Of a stretch of DNA of 15,697 nt, positions 1 through 6,540 are shown piece by piece. The notes under the pieces were generated by a model. It did no database searches. It was not told where the DNA came from and saw nothing but the letters and a program-made list of their open reading frames with translations. Positions within the stretch are counted from its first letter, which is position 1; every line of letters begins with the position of its first letter. The translations under genes and the position numbers were made by a program. This DNA is from Nitrospira sp. (GTDB lineage Bacteria; UBA9089; CG2-30-40-21; SBAY01). The DNA is taken from the NCBI GenBank assembly GCA_005239945.1, contig SBAY01000116.1:1-15697 (forward strand), read 5' to 3'.

Positions 1-110
1 ACAATTTACAGTTATTTATAATGAAAAACTTGCAGTTGGCTGAACAGTTACCTTTACCTTTTTGGACACTTTACCCACAAATTTTACACGCACCCTTTTC
101 TAAAAAATAC

Positions 111-139
111 TTGCAAGAAATATAAACTAATGTTATAAT
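111..139 (+). promoter_or_regulatory. sigma70-like promoter of the AsmA-family gene
   Basis: A TTGCAA -35 box (111-116) and a perfect TATAAT -10 box (134-139) are separated by 17 bp. Transcription would be expected to start near 146, only about six bases before the ATG at 152. No clear Shine-Dalgarno sequence lies between them, so the transcript may be nearly leaderless. The spacing and boxes are seen directly; activity is inferred. Confidence 0.65.
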
Positions 140-151
140 AAAAGAAAAGAC

Positions 152-2200
152 ATGCTAAAGAAATTTTTGACCTTTATTATTATAATTGTTATAATTTTGA
201 GTATTGGGATTATTATCCTTCCCTTTATCACTATTTCTTCGACTAATTTAACCCAATTCATCACCAGGGAATTAGAGAAAAATCTGGCTCGAAAGGTAGA
301 AATTGGCGAAATAAGAATCAGCATTTTTAAAGGAATTGAGGTAAAAGATGTTATTGTCCATAATCAAAAGGGGTTTAAGGGTCCATCATTACTTGAGAAT
401 AAATCCCTTATTTTAAAATATAAATTTTTGCCTTTACTAAAAAGACAGGTGATAATTACCGAACTTATCCTTGTTGAGCCAACGGTTTCTATCGAGCGGA
501 ATAAGGCTGATAAATGGAATGTTAAAAATTTATGGCAAACAAAAAAAACTGAAAAGGAAGAGGGTAAATTTTCCCTTCAACTCGACAAAATAGTAGTCAA
601 AAAGGGCAGTCTGTATCTCCTGGATGAGGCTCTTCATAACATAAAAACATCCGTTGAAAAGATTGATGGTCAAATCGATGGGTTGGCTAAAAGAGAAGGA
701 ATAATTAGTTTCAAGGTATCTGCCGGTAAAATTGGAGACCGTAGAACTAATTTTAAACTTAGAGGAGGTGTTGACCTCAACCTGGATTTAGGATTGATAG
801 AAATAGTTACGGCTAAACTCACCTTAGCTGATTTAAACGCTGAAGTTACAGGCGGACTTAAAGATGAAACAATCAATCTGGAGTTGAGAAGTAATGAGTT
901 TTCTTTATCAAACATAGCCAAATTAATCCCCATACCCCTGCATAAATTAAAGATTGCAGGTAAAGGTAGGATAAATGTAGCCCTAACCGGGCGGTCAGAT
1001 GAAAAATTGCAGATGTTGGGGGTAGTAACTGTAACAAATGGTACGATAAAATACGATATAGTCAAAAAGCCTATTAAAAATCTCAATTTAGAATTGCGAT
1101 TCACCGATACAGATTTAAAATTATTATCTTTGACCGGAGAATTTGGTAATTCTGATTTTGATATTCAGGCAGAGATTCCCAACATTAAAAATCCCAGGGT
1201 CAATCTTACCTTCTGTTCAAAACAACTTATCTTAAATGAAATAATAGAAAACTGTAGTGAACTATTTACCGTAAAGCAACCTATTGATTTAGATGTGGAG
1301 GGGAAAATTAATGTCCAAAAATGGGCTTTCAGAGAGATTTCAGGTAGTGAGCTTTATGCTGATTTTAGATGGGTCAGGAATGTCCTGATGCTCAGGTTAC
1401 TAAAAAGTAATGCCGCCAATGGAGTGCTCGAATCCTCCGGCACGATAGATTTAACTGGTGAATTGCCGGGATATTCTATGTCCGTTAAGGCAAATCAACT
1501 TGATATTGTAGATATAATTGCCGGTTTCAAAGGGAATAGAAAGATTGCTCGGGGTAAATTAAGCATGGATGTAGATTTAAAAGGAGTAGGATTTGAAATA
1601 AACGACCTAAAAGAAAATTTAGAGGCACAGGGGGCAGTAGAATTAAAAGAGGCTAAACTAAAAGAATTGAAGATATTGGATAGGCTGGCTACCTTCCTTA
1701 GTTTAGGTATAATTCGTAATCTGGACGGATGCTACATGTTGGGGACATTTGATATCACCGATGGAATAATATCAACGGATGACTTTGAATTAAGAAGTAA
1801 ATTAATTAGATTATTAGCCAGCGGTGAAATATCCCTTGATTTAGATATGGATTTTAAGGTAACGGCTACCTTCCCGGGGCGATTGGGAAACCAGATAGCT
1901 AAATTGGGTAGATTTATTCCCTTTTTAGGTGATGAAAAAGGAAGAATGGGGGTACGGTTTAGAATCAAAGGTAATTTTAAAGACCCAAGTTTTAGCGAGA
2001 AACAGGAGGAAATTAAAGAAAAGGCTGAATCGGAAATCAGAGAGGAAGCAGATAAAATCAAAGAAAAATTCGAGAAAAAAATTGAAGAAAAAAAGGAAGA
2101 GATTAAAGAAATAATATCCTCCCAGGAAGAAGAAATCAAGGAAAAGGTAAAGGAAAAGGCAAAGGAGGAGGTTAAGGGATTATTCAAAAAATTCTTTTAA
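152..2200 (+). CDS. AsmA-family envelope protein with charged coiled-coil tail
   Basis: The 682-residue product has one N-terminal membrane segment (about residues 4-26, isoleucine-rich). A long beta-rich region follows, typical of AsmA/TamB-like proteins, which sit in the inner membrane and reach into the periplasm; relatives take part in outer-membrane phospholipid or protein homeostasis. The region around residues 530-612 has the AsmA C-terminal flavour: a 'DITDG' turn, an alternating-strand stretch through 'ASGEISLDLDMDFKV', and a closing 'GNFKDPSF'. Residues 615-682 are an unusual Lys/Glu-rich helical tail that looks coiled-coil. The ATG at 152 is chosen because the membrane segment begins at once and a promoter lies immediately upstream. 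The gene is apparently monocistronic and converges on the MntA gene with an 11-bp gap and no terminator. The family call is firm; the exact role is unknown. Confidence 0.8.
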   Translation: MLKKFLTFIIIIVIILSIGIIILPFITISSTNLTQFITRELEKNLARKVEIGEIRISIFKGIEVKDVIVHNQKGFKGPSLLENKSLILKYKFLPLLKRQVIITELILVEPTVSIERNKADKWNVKNLWQTKKTEKEEGKFSLQLDKIVVKKGSLYLLDEALHNIKTSVEKIDGQIDGLAKREGIISFKVSAGKIGDRRTNFKLRGGVDLNLDLGLIEIVTAKLTLADLNAEVTGGLKDETINLELRSNEFSLSNIAKLIPIPLHKLKIAGKGRINVALTGRSDEKLQMLGVVTVTNGTIKYDIVKKPIKNLNLELRFTDTDLKLLSLTGEFGNSDFDIQAEIPNIKNPRVNLTFCSKQLILNEIIENCSELFTVKQPIDLDVEGKINVQKWAFREISGSELYADFRWVRNVLMLRLLKSNAANGVLESSGTIDLTGELPGYSMSVKANQLDIVDIIAGFKGNRKIARGKLSMDVDLKGVGFEINDLKENLEAQGAVELKEAKLKELKILDRLATFLSLGIIRNLDGCYMLGTFDITDGIISTDDFELRSKLIRLLASGEISLDLDMDFKVTATFPGRLGNQIAKLGRFIPFLGDEKGRMGVRFRIKGNFKDPSFSEKQEEIKEKAESEIREEADKIKEKFEKKIEEKKEEIKEIISSQEEEIKEKVKEKAKEEVKGLFKKFF

Positions 2201-2211
2201 GGGGTCAGGCA

Positions 2212-2526
2212 TTACTTCTGAGATAAATCTGGTTTCTGAATGACCTCAAACCTTTTTTTGATCACATCACGAAAGGATTCGGTAATGGTATGCCAGTCTA
2301 TTATATCTATCATGATAGGCAGGTTGGATTCTGAGAAAGCGTTCTTCATTTCTTCGATCTTGCGACAGTCAATTTGTTCTTTGGCAACCAGCACCAAATC
2401 CATATCGGAATATTTTTGGGCATTGTCGCTTACCCGCGACCCAAAAACGCGGACTTCACAAGCAGGAACATATTTATTTAAAATGCGTTTTACTTCATCA
2501 AGATATTTATCTTCCAGATTAATCAT
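2212..2526 (-). CDS. mntA: MntA-like minimal nucleotidyltransferase antitoxin
   Basis: This 104-residue protein has the minimal nucleotidyltransferase signature GS-x10-DxD (G29-S30, D41, D43) and a further acidic position in 'IMIDIIDW' (D74). In characterised MntA/HepT modules this enzyme is the antitoxin: it transfers AMP from ATP to a tyrosine of the HEPN toxin and silences it. The start ATG overlaps the end of the upstream HEPN gene by 8 bases (shared ATGATTAA), which implies translational coupling and toxin-first order. The stop lies 11 bp from the convergent AsmA stop. The motif is complete, so the gene looks functional. Confidence 0.88.
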   Translation of the reverse strand: MINLEDKYLDEVKRILNKYVPACEVRVFGSRVSDNAQKYSDMDLVLVAKEQIDCRKIEEMKNAFSESNLPIMIDIIDWHTITESFRDVIKKRFEVIQKPDLSQK

Positions 2527-2944
2527 TTTTTTCTTTCAGCCGCTCCAGCAAAAATTTTGCGTCTGTTAAAAACCTACCGGCAGTTTCATAAACCGATACA
2601 GCGTCTTCTTCGTTGTAGGTATGGGTGGTAATATTTCGTGCCTCCCCATACGAAAACCAGGGCACAGGGTCTGTTATCAATCCGTAACGGGCAGCCAGAC
2701 GAAAAAGCTCTTTGCGAGTACGGAGATGATCTGCTTCTTCCGGTGTTCTGTTTTCGCGAATCCAGCGTTGAATAAATTTCCAGCAAAGTTCATAAGTAAT
2801 TTCGAAATATTGAATAACACCAGCCCGAATTGCATCCTGCGTTATTTCATCCTGTGCGTTCATAAAATCTTCATTTTCCGAACGCTCAAATGTTTGTTCC
2901 ATAGTGGTAATCGCTTTTTCAAGACTGCTTAAATCCAATACCAT
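2519..2944 (-). CDS. hepT: HepT-like HEPN RNase toxin (HI0074 family)
   Basis: A 141-residue all-helical HEPN protein of the 'nucleotidyltransferase substrate-binding' (HI0074/HepT) family. It carries the RX4HXY motif intact: R103, H108 and Y110 in 'EARNITTHTYNEE'. In this family the Arg and His form the RNA-cleaving site, and the Tyr is the residue AMPylated by MntA. The ATG at 2944 is supported by a GGAGGT Shine-Dalgarno at 2951-2956, six bases upstream. It is transcribed first in the pair, with its antitoxin overlapping its 3' end. A 25-bp palindrome just upstream of the ribosome-binding site is a plausible operator. Family and motif are clear; activity is inferred. Confidence 0.88.
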   Translation of the reverse strand: MVLDLSSLEKAITTMEQTFERSENEDFMNAQDEITQDAIRAGVIQYFEITYELCWKFIQRWIRENRTPEEADHLRTRKELFRLAARYGLITDPVPWFSYGEARNITTHTYNEEDAVSVYETAGRFLTDAKFLLERLKEKND

Positions 2945-2960
2945 TCATTTACCTCCAAAC

Positions 2961-2985
2961 AATTATCAATTAATAATTGATAATT
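2961..2985. repeat. perfect 12-bp-arm palindrome between hisB stop and hepT
   Basis: Arms 2961-2972 and 2974-2985 are exact reverse complements around one central base. The palindrome starts one base after the hisB stop codon and ends five bases before the hepT Shine-Dalgarno (minus-strand reading). There is no T-run on either side, so an operator for autoregulation of the toxin-antitoxin pair is more likely than a terminator. It is all A/T except two G-C pairs, so some chance symmetry is possible. Confidence 0.5.
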
Positions 2986-2986
2986 A

Positions 2987-4060
2987 TTACTCTAAGACCC
3001 CTTTAGTGCTCATGAGCATATCTGCCAATTCATCCGCCATCTTTTTTGCCTGCCCAATAGCCAAACCCATAGCCTTAAATAATGCCTCTAATTTGTGATG
3101 TCCATCCCCATCGACTAATAATCCGATACTCATATTTATCTCGAATTTATTGACAAAGGTTTCTATAAAATGCTTAATCTCTTTTGGTTTTATTTCACCC
3201 ACACCTTCTTTAAATGATTTAAAAAAGCCGGTCCTGGTGGTAGAATGGTCGTTCAACGATGCCCGACCACTTAAATCCACAACCACATCTACTACCACAT
3301 CATCAAAAGGCACCTTTGCCTGACCAATGCGCACAATCTTTTCTTTTATCCCTAATGCAGATTTGAATGCAGTGCCTAAAACAATAGCCACATCCTCAAT
3401 CGTGTGATGAAGATCAACAAGTTGTTTGGTATCAGAGGCGATTACCTTTAATTCGAGGTCAAATAGCCCATGTCTGGTCATCGAACTTAACAGATGGTCT
3501 AAAAAACCAATGGTAGTCTGGACTTGAGCATTTCCGGTGCCATCTAAGGATAGATTATACTCAATATTCGTTTCTTGAGTTTTTCTTGAGCCTTTGTATG
3601 TTCCGAAATGGGAGCGTTGCCATAACCCCAGCTCTTTGCGGACTAATCCCGATATATCCTGCCATTTAGGAAATACTTCGACTGTAACGAGGCAAGCCTT
3701 TTTGTTTTTGACCTGGGACATAGATTTAAGTGCCAAAGAAATCTCATCTATGGATTTTTTACAATTAGTGGTCTCTACATTTGCCAGATACAGGGTAGCA
3801 CGGTTAAGTAATATAGACTCCGACCGAATTATCGTTACCTTTTCTTCGATTAAATTTTGGATTATCGGTAAAATGGAATCAGCCATTATGCGCAGGCAAT
3901 ATCTTGTATTTTTAGGCTCAAAAGGTGTGAGGATAATTTTGCCTTCCTCTGCCTGAAGATATACCTTTTCCTTTAATCCAGAGATAACTAAGGCATCCTC
4001 ACTTATCTTCAAGCCTCCATCTTTATCCAAATTAACCACAGTTCTAATATCCTTACCCAT
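2987..4060 (-). CDS. hisB: HisB imidazoleglycerol-phosphate dehydratase with novel N-terminal extension
   Basis: Residues 159-355 form a full-length imidazoleglycerol-phosphate dehydratase, the sixth step of histidine synthesis. The metal-binding signatures are present: 'GFLDHLL' (185-191), 'RHG' (197-199), 'DLHHTIEDVAIVLG' (217-229) and 'GDGHHKLEALFKAMG' (318-332). Standalone HisB is about 195-200 residues, so about 158 residues here are extra. Residues 6-47 resemble a SpoVT/AbrB-type swapped hairpin. Residues 52-147 ('YCLRIMADSI' through 'VRKELGLWQ') belong to no family I recognise. This is not the usual HisB fusion to a HAD histidinol-phosphatase. The ATG at 4060 has a G-rich ribosome-binding site about 11 bases upstream. 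No other his gene is in the window. The HisB call is strong; the extension's role is unknown. Confidence 0.88.
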   Translation of the reverse strand: MGKDIRTVVNLDKDGGLKISEDALVISGLKEKVYLQAEEGKIILTPFEPKNTRYCLRIMADSILPIIQNLIEEKVTIIRSESILLNRATLYLANVETTNCKKSIDEISLALKSMSQVKNKKACLVTVEVFPKWQDISGLVRKELGLWQRSHFGTYKGSRKTQETNIEYNLSLDGTGNAQVQTTIGFLDHLLSSMTRHGLFDLELKVIASDTKQLVDLHHTIEDVAIVLGTAFKSALGIKEKIVRIGQAKVPFDDVVVDVVVDLSGRASLNDHSTTRTGFFKSFKEGVGEIKPKEIKHFIETFVNKFEINMSIGLLVDGDGHHKLEALFKAMGLAIGQAKKMADELADMLMSTKGVLE

Positions 4061-4079
4061 TTTTCATCACACCCCCTCG

Positions 4080-4156
4080 ATTCAGACACTGAACTTCAGA
4101 CTTTAGACAGCAGACTTTTTTCTATTAGTCTAATGTCTATGGTCTACTGTCTGAAT
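4080..4156. repeat. imperfect inverted-repeat element, 'CAGAC/TTTAGAC' family
   Basis: The spacer between galE and hisB starts and ends with a 9-bp inverted repeat, ATTCAGACA (4080-4088) and TGTCTGAAT (4148-4156). It is filled with short CAGAC/TTAGAC words. The 27 bases at 4093-4119 match the reverse complement of 13600-13626 with one mismatch, so this is one member of a dispersed repeat family. The right end touches the galE stop codon. It may act as a 3' hairpin, but there is no strong terminator T-run. Confidence 0.65.
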
Positions 4157-5079
4157 TACAATAAGACACCCTCGAAATATTTCATGGTTTGTTTTATGCC
4201 CTCTTCGAAATTAATTTTTGGTTGCCAGCCAAGGATTTCTTTTGCCTTTGTTCCATCAACACAACTGCGCCTTGATTCCCCATCCTTTGCAGGTCCATGA
4301 ACCTCTTTAACATTAACCTTCATTAGCTTCACTATCATAGAAAACAACTCGTTAACAGAGGTTTCAATGCCGGTACCTATATTAAATATTCCTGTAACAG
4401 GTGAATTTATGGCTAATATATTTGCCTCAACGACATCATCGACATAGGTATAATCCCTTGTTTGTTTCCCATCGCCATTGATTATCGGCTGTTCGTTTTT
4501 CAATATCTTATTTATGAAAATTGCCACTACACCTGCTTCACCCCGGGGGTCTTGCCTTGGACCATAGATATTTGCATATCGTAAGACGATATAATTAAGA
4601 TTATAATCCGTCCAATAATAATGTAGATAATGTTCTATGCTTAACTTATTTATGCCATAAGGACATATAGGTTGGGTAGGATGGTCTTCCGGTGCGGGAT
4701 AAACCTTTTGCTCACCATATACCGTTCCGCCTGATGAGGCAAAAATAAATTTCTTGACATTATATTGGACAGATAGTTGAAGAAGATTTATACTGCCAAG
4801 CACATTTACCCTTGTATCAAACATAGGATCAGCAACGGATTTACGGACATCTATTTGGGCGGCATGATGATTGACAATATCTATCTGTTCATCTCTGAAT
4901 ATATCTTCAATCTTAGGGTCTTGAATATCCAATTTATAGAATTTAGCTGAGGGATTGATATTTCTCTCTTTGCCTGTGGATAAATCATCGATTATAATTA
5001 CCTTATATCCAAGGTTGATTAATCTATCAACAATATTTGAGCCAATAAATCCTGCCCCACCTGTAACCAATATTTTCAT
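4156..5079 (-). CDS. galE: GalE-like NAD-dependent sugar-nucleotide epimerase
   Basis: A 307-residue extended short-chain dehydrogenase/reductase, close to UDP-glucose 4-epimerase. It has the N-terminal Rossmann motif GGAGFIG (7-13), the acidic 'IDDLSTGKE' loop after the second strand, the catalytic serine region 'ASSGGTVYGE' (114-123) and the Tyr-x3-Lys pair Y141/K145 in 'PYGINK'. 'RYANIYGPRQDP' and 'RDYTYVDDV' are typical substrate-domain motifs. It would interconvert UDP-hexoses for cell-surface polysaccharide. The length is normal and no key residue is missing. It is followed by hisB on the same strand after a 95-bp repeat-bearing gap. The exact substrate (UDP-Glc, UDP-GlcNAc or another) cannot be read from the sequence. 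Confidence 0.85.
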   Translation of the reverse strand: MKILVTGGAGFIGSNIVDRLINLGYKVIIIDDLSTGKERNINPSAKFYKLDIQDPKIEDIFRDEQIDIVNHHAAQIDVRKSVADPMFDTRVNVLGSINLLQLSVQYNVKKFIFASSGGTVYGEQKVYPAPEDHPTQPICPYGINKLSIEHYLHYYWTDYNLNYIVLRYANIYGPRQDPRGEAGVVAIFINKILKNEQPIINGDGKQTRDYTYVDDVVEANILAINSPVTGIFNIGTGIETSVNELFSMIVKLMKVNVKEVHGPAKDGESRRSCVDGTKAKEILGWQPKINFEEGIKQTMKYFEGVLL

Positions 5080-5118
5080 TAACTTGTTTATTTCCTCTTG
5101 ACAATTATTAATAGTTAT

Positions 5119-5147
5119 ATTCTACCATACAAATTAGTATTTAGCAA
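5119..5147 (-). promoter_or_regulatory. putative promoter of galE
   Basis: On the minus strand, TTGCTA (5142-5147) and TAGAAT (5119-5124) are spaced by exactly 17 bp. This lies about 40 bp upstream of the galE ATG, with an AGAGGAAA ribosome-binding site in between. It is a reasonable sigma70-like match, not experimentally supported. Confidence 0.5.
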
Positions 5148-5173
5148 GAAAAATTTATTATAACCTGTAATGG

Positions 5174-5268
5174 GTCAGTGAAATGGGGGGAATTTGTTCG
5201 TAGTAACTCGCTTTAGCGAGTAAAACAACCGTACGATTACTACAAACTTTATCCCCCAAATAACTGAC
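5174..5268. repeat. 95-bp hairpin-forming inverted-repeat element
   Basis: Imperfect arms of about 33 bp face each other. The outer words are GTCAGT (5174-5179) and ACTGAC (5263-5268), then a G6/C5 block, then GTAGTAA (5200-5206) and TTACTAC (5237-5243). Inside sits a perfect 6-bp stem with a TTTA loop (5206-5221). The layout resembles a miniature inverted-repeat element or a REP-type hairpin. It ends two bases before the truncated HD-GYP fragment. Confidence 0.6.
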
Positions 5269-5270
5269 GC

Positions 5271-5486
5271 ATGTCAGGCAAGATTATAGCCCTAGCTGGT
5301 GCCTTTGATGCTATGACCTCAGATCGCTCTTATTGTAAAAGATTAACTTACGATGAGGCTTTAAAAAGAATAGAAAATGCTTCCGGTAGTCAGTTCGATC
5401 CCAAAATAGTAGATATATTCGTAAGACTTTTTAAAAAGGGTGGTTGGGGTCAGATGCCTCTATCTTTCCCCCCTTTAACGGAATAG
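5271..5486 (+). pseudogene. C-terminal fragment of an HD-GYP domain protein
   Basis: The 71-codon reading frame matches only the end of an HD-GYP phosphodiesterase domain: a 'GKIIALAGAFDAMTSDRSY' segment, then 'TYDEALKRI', then 'SGSQFDPKIVDIFVRLFKK'. Full HD-GYP domains are about 150-180 residues, and the metal-binding HD and GYP motifs would lie upstream. Here a stop codon and the 95-bp hairpin replace them. The last 14 residues (from 'GGWGQMPLS') are unlike the family and are read from repeat-like DNA. This is most likely a dead remnant left by element insertion or rearrangement. No ribosome-binding site is seen before the ATG. Confidence 0.75.
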
Positions 5487-5880
5487 GGGGATGACAGGAA
5501 GAAAAGAAGGAAAAAATGGTCAAGTATGCACATTTTACAAAACAAGGAATAGATAAATTGCTAACATCAAAATGAATCAGACGAAAAAAGTAAATTTCTG
5601 TCAGTGGCTGAAAAGATAGTTCATTTATTCAGCTTTCAAGGTTTGACCCCAATCCCCACTATAATCAAAAATGAATAATTTCTTTTTACACTTTACCCAC
5701 AAATTTTACACGCATCCATCCGAACATATTAATTCCCTCCTCAAACGCCTTGAAATTGCTATATTTTTGGGGAAAGGGGAAGTTGTATTCAACAAGGCTA
5801 AAAAAATTTAAAAAAGTTCTTGTTTTTTATATGGTAGTCTGACTCTTAATACTTATCCTCGCTATTGCCTTTTGACCCCG
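5487..5880. other. repeat-rich intergenic stretch, no intact gene
   Basis: Only fragments are seen here. A 19-codon frame starts at 5516 (beginning MVKYAHFTKQG). A 32-codon open stretch at 5713-5811 (containing INSLLKRLEIAIFLGKG) looks protein-like but has no start codon and could be a gene remnant. A 27-bp exact copy (5688-5714) of DNA at 66-92 is also present. Two minus-strand GGGGTCA words (5644-5650 and 5873-5879) sit in the stretch, and the word CGCTATTGCC occurs at 5860-5869 and again at its right edge. It looks like a graveyard of insertions. Confidence 0.5.
5688..5714. repeat. 27-bp dispersed repeat, copy 2 (copy 1 at 66-92)
   Basis: ACACTTTACCCACAAATTTT and the following ACACGCA are identical at 66-92 and 5688-5714, both in intergenic DNA and in the same orientation. 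A 27-bp exact match is not expected by chance in 15.7 kb. It may be the end of a mobile element or a shared intergenic module. Confidence 0.8.
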
Positions 5881-6225
5881 CTATTGCCCTGCACTAACTC
5901 TAACTACATTCTCAACTGCCGATTCGACATTATTGGTGACACTTTCGACCTCGCTGACGGCAGATGCCACATTGAAAACGACAATTTTCCAATCCATATA
6001 TCCAAACTCACCAACAGCAGAAACGAGATCATCCACACCAATCTTTAGTCTGCTTACACCTGACTCAGCGTCACTCAGATTAGAACGGATATCTTCAATC
6101 TGGGACTCAAGTTCAGCGACTTGATTTTCAAGTTCTTCAACGCGTCCATTGGCGCATCCCGCAATTGGAAGCAGTATAGCCATAACACAAGCAAGAAGGG
6201 AAAAACATATTGCCGCTTGTTTCAT
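5881..6225 (-). CDS. small coiled-coil lipoprotein
   Basis: A 114-residue protein starting with a lysine, a hydrophobic signal sequence (about residues 5-20) and a lipobox I21-A22-G23-C24. It should therefore be cleaved and lipidated at Cys24. The mature part opens with heptad-like leucine/valine spacing ('VEELENQVAELESQIEDI'), a probable coiled coil reminiscent of Lpp-type or SlyX-like proteins. A Val/Ala/Ser-rich tail follows. AAGGAAG lies about 7 bases before the ATG. It follows the attC-like palindrome closely, as a gene cassette would. No specific family is recognised; export as a lipoprotein is well supported. Confidence 0.78.
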   Translation of the reverse strand: MKQAAICFSLLACVMAILLPIAGCANGRVEELENQVAELESQIEDIRSNLSDAESGVSRLKIGVDDLVSAVGEFGYMDWKIVVFNVASAVSEVESVTNNVESAVENVVRVSAGQ

Positions 6226-6244
6226 TCAACACTTCCTTTTTGTC

Positions 6245-6301
6245 ACTTAACGATGAAATAAGCGGTGAGCGAAGCGAATCCGCTTCATTGATTGGTTAGC
6301 A
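6245..6301 (-). other. attC-like imperfect palindrome (possible integron recombination site)
   Basis: The 57-bp element is bounded by ACTTAAC (6245-6251) and GTTAGCA (6295-6301). On the minus strand the proximal box reads GTTAAGT, a full match to the GTTRRRY core of integron attC sites; the other box (TGCTAAC) keeps only the AAC core. Inner arms AAGCGG (6260-6265) and CCGCTT (6280-6285) pair, and an alternative 6-bp stem GAAGCG/CGCTTC overlaps them. The lipoprotein ATG follows about 20 bp after the GTTAAGT box, as in cassettes. No integrase is in the window. This may instead be an ordinary hairpin. Confidence 0.35.
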
Positions 6302-6345
6302 AAAAGATTCACTCCGCCGTCTTTTTCCTTTCTTCTTTTTGATAG

Positions 6346-6540
6346 TTAATTCTCAATTCGAGGTCCAACCCTGTCTCTGCCCCTAATTGCCCCCCTAAGT
6401 TTTAAGCCGTATTTTTTCTTAATCTGATGCACATCTTCATGGATCTTTCTGGCTGTTTCTCTTACCGAAAGATGCTTCGTCTTCTCATAAACCTTATCTT
6501 TCCAGTCCCAAACTTCCTGTAACGACTTATCAACTTTCAT
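6346..6540 (-). CDS. small partner protein of the PIN nuclease (putative antitoxin)
   Basis: A 64-residue, strongly charged and mostly helical protein (starts MKVDKSLQEVWDWKDK). I do not recognise a named antitoxin family. Its start overlaps the PIN gene by 11 bases and its ribosome-binding site, GGAGGTGAG, lies inside the PIN 3' end. The two are therefore translationally coupled and very likely one module. A short charged protein coupled to a PIN nuclease is most simply its antitoxin, though the usual order is antitoxin first. The C-terminal 'RGAIRGRDRVGPRIEN' is Arg/Gly-rich and probably unstructured until bound. The function is inferred from context only. Confidence 0.65.
   Translation of the reverse strand: MKVDKSLQEVWDWKDKVYEKTKHLSVRETARKIHEDVHQIKKKYGLKLRGAIRGRDRVGPRIEN

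Noticed and set aside
670..1104. A 144-codon minus-strand frame inside the AsmA gene.
   Set aside because: It is fully overlapped by a clear family member and shows no domain or start signal.
1732..2187. A long minus-strand frame opposite the AsmA gene.
   Set aside because: Its Ser/Phe/Leu-rich translation is the mirror of the Lys/Glu-rich tail. There is no ribosome-binding site or recognisable family.
3594..3956. A plus-strand frame opposite hisB.
   Set aside because: It lies opposite a well-conserved enzyme, has no family features, and its start has no ribosome-binding site.
5713..5811. A short intact gene in the repeat-rich stretch.
   Set aside because: The open stretch is protein-like but has no start codon or ribosome-binding site, so it is at most a remnant.
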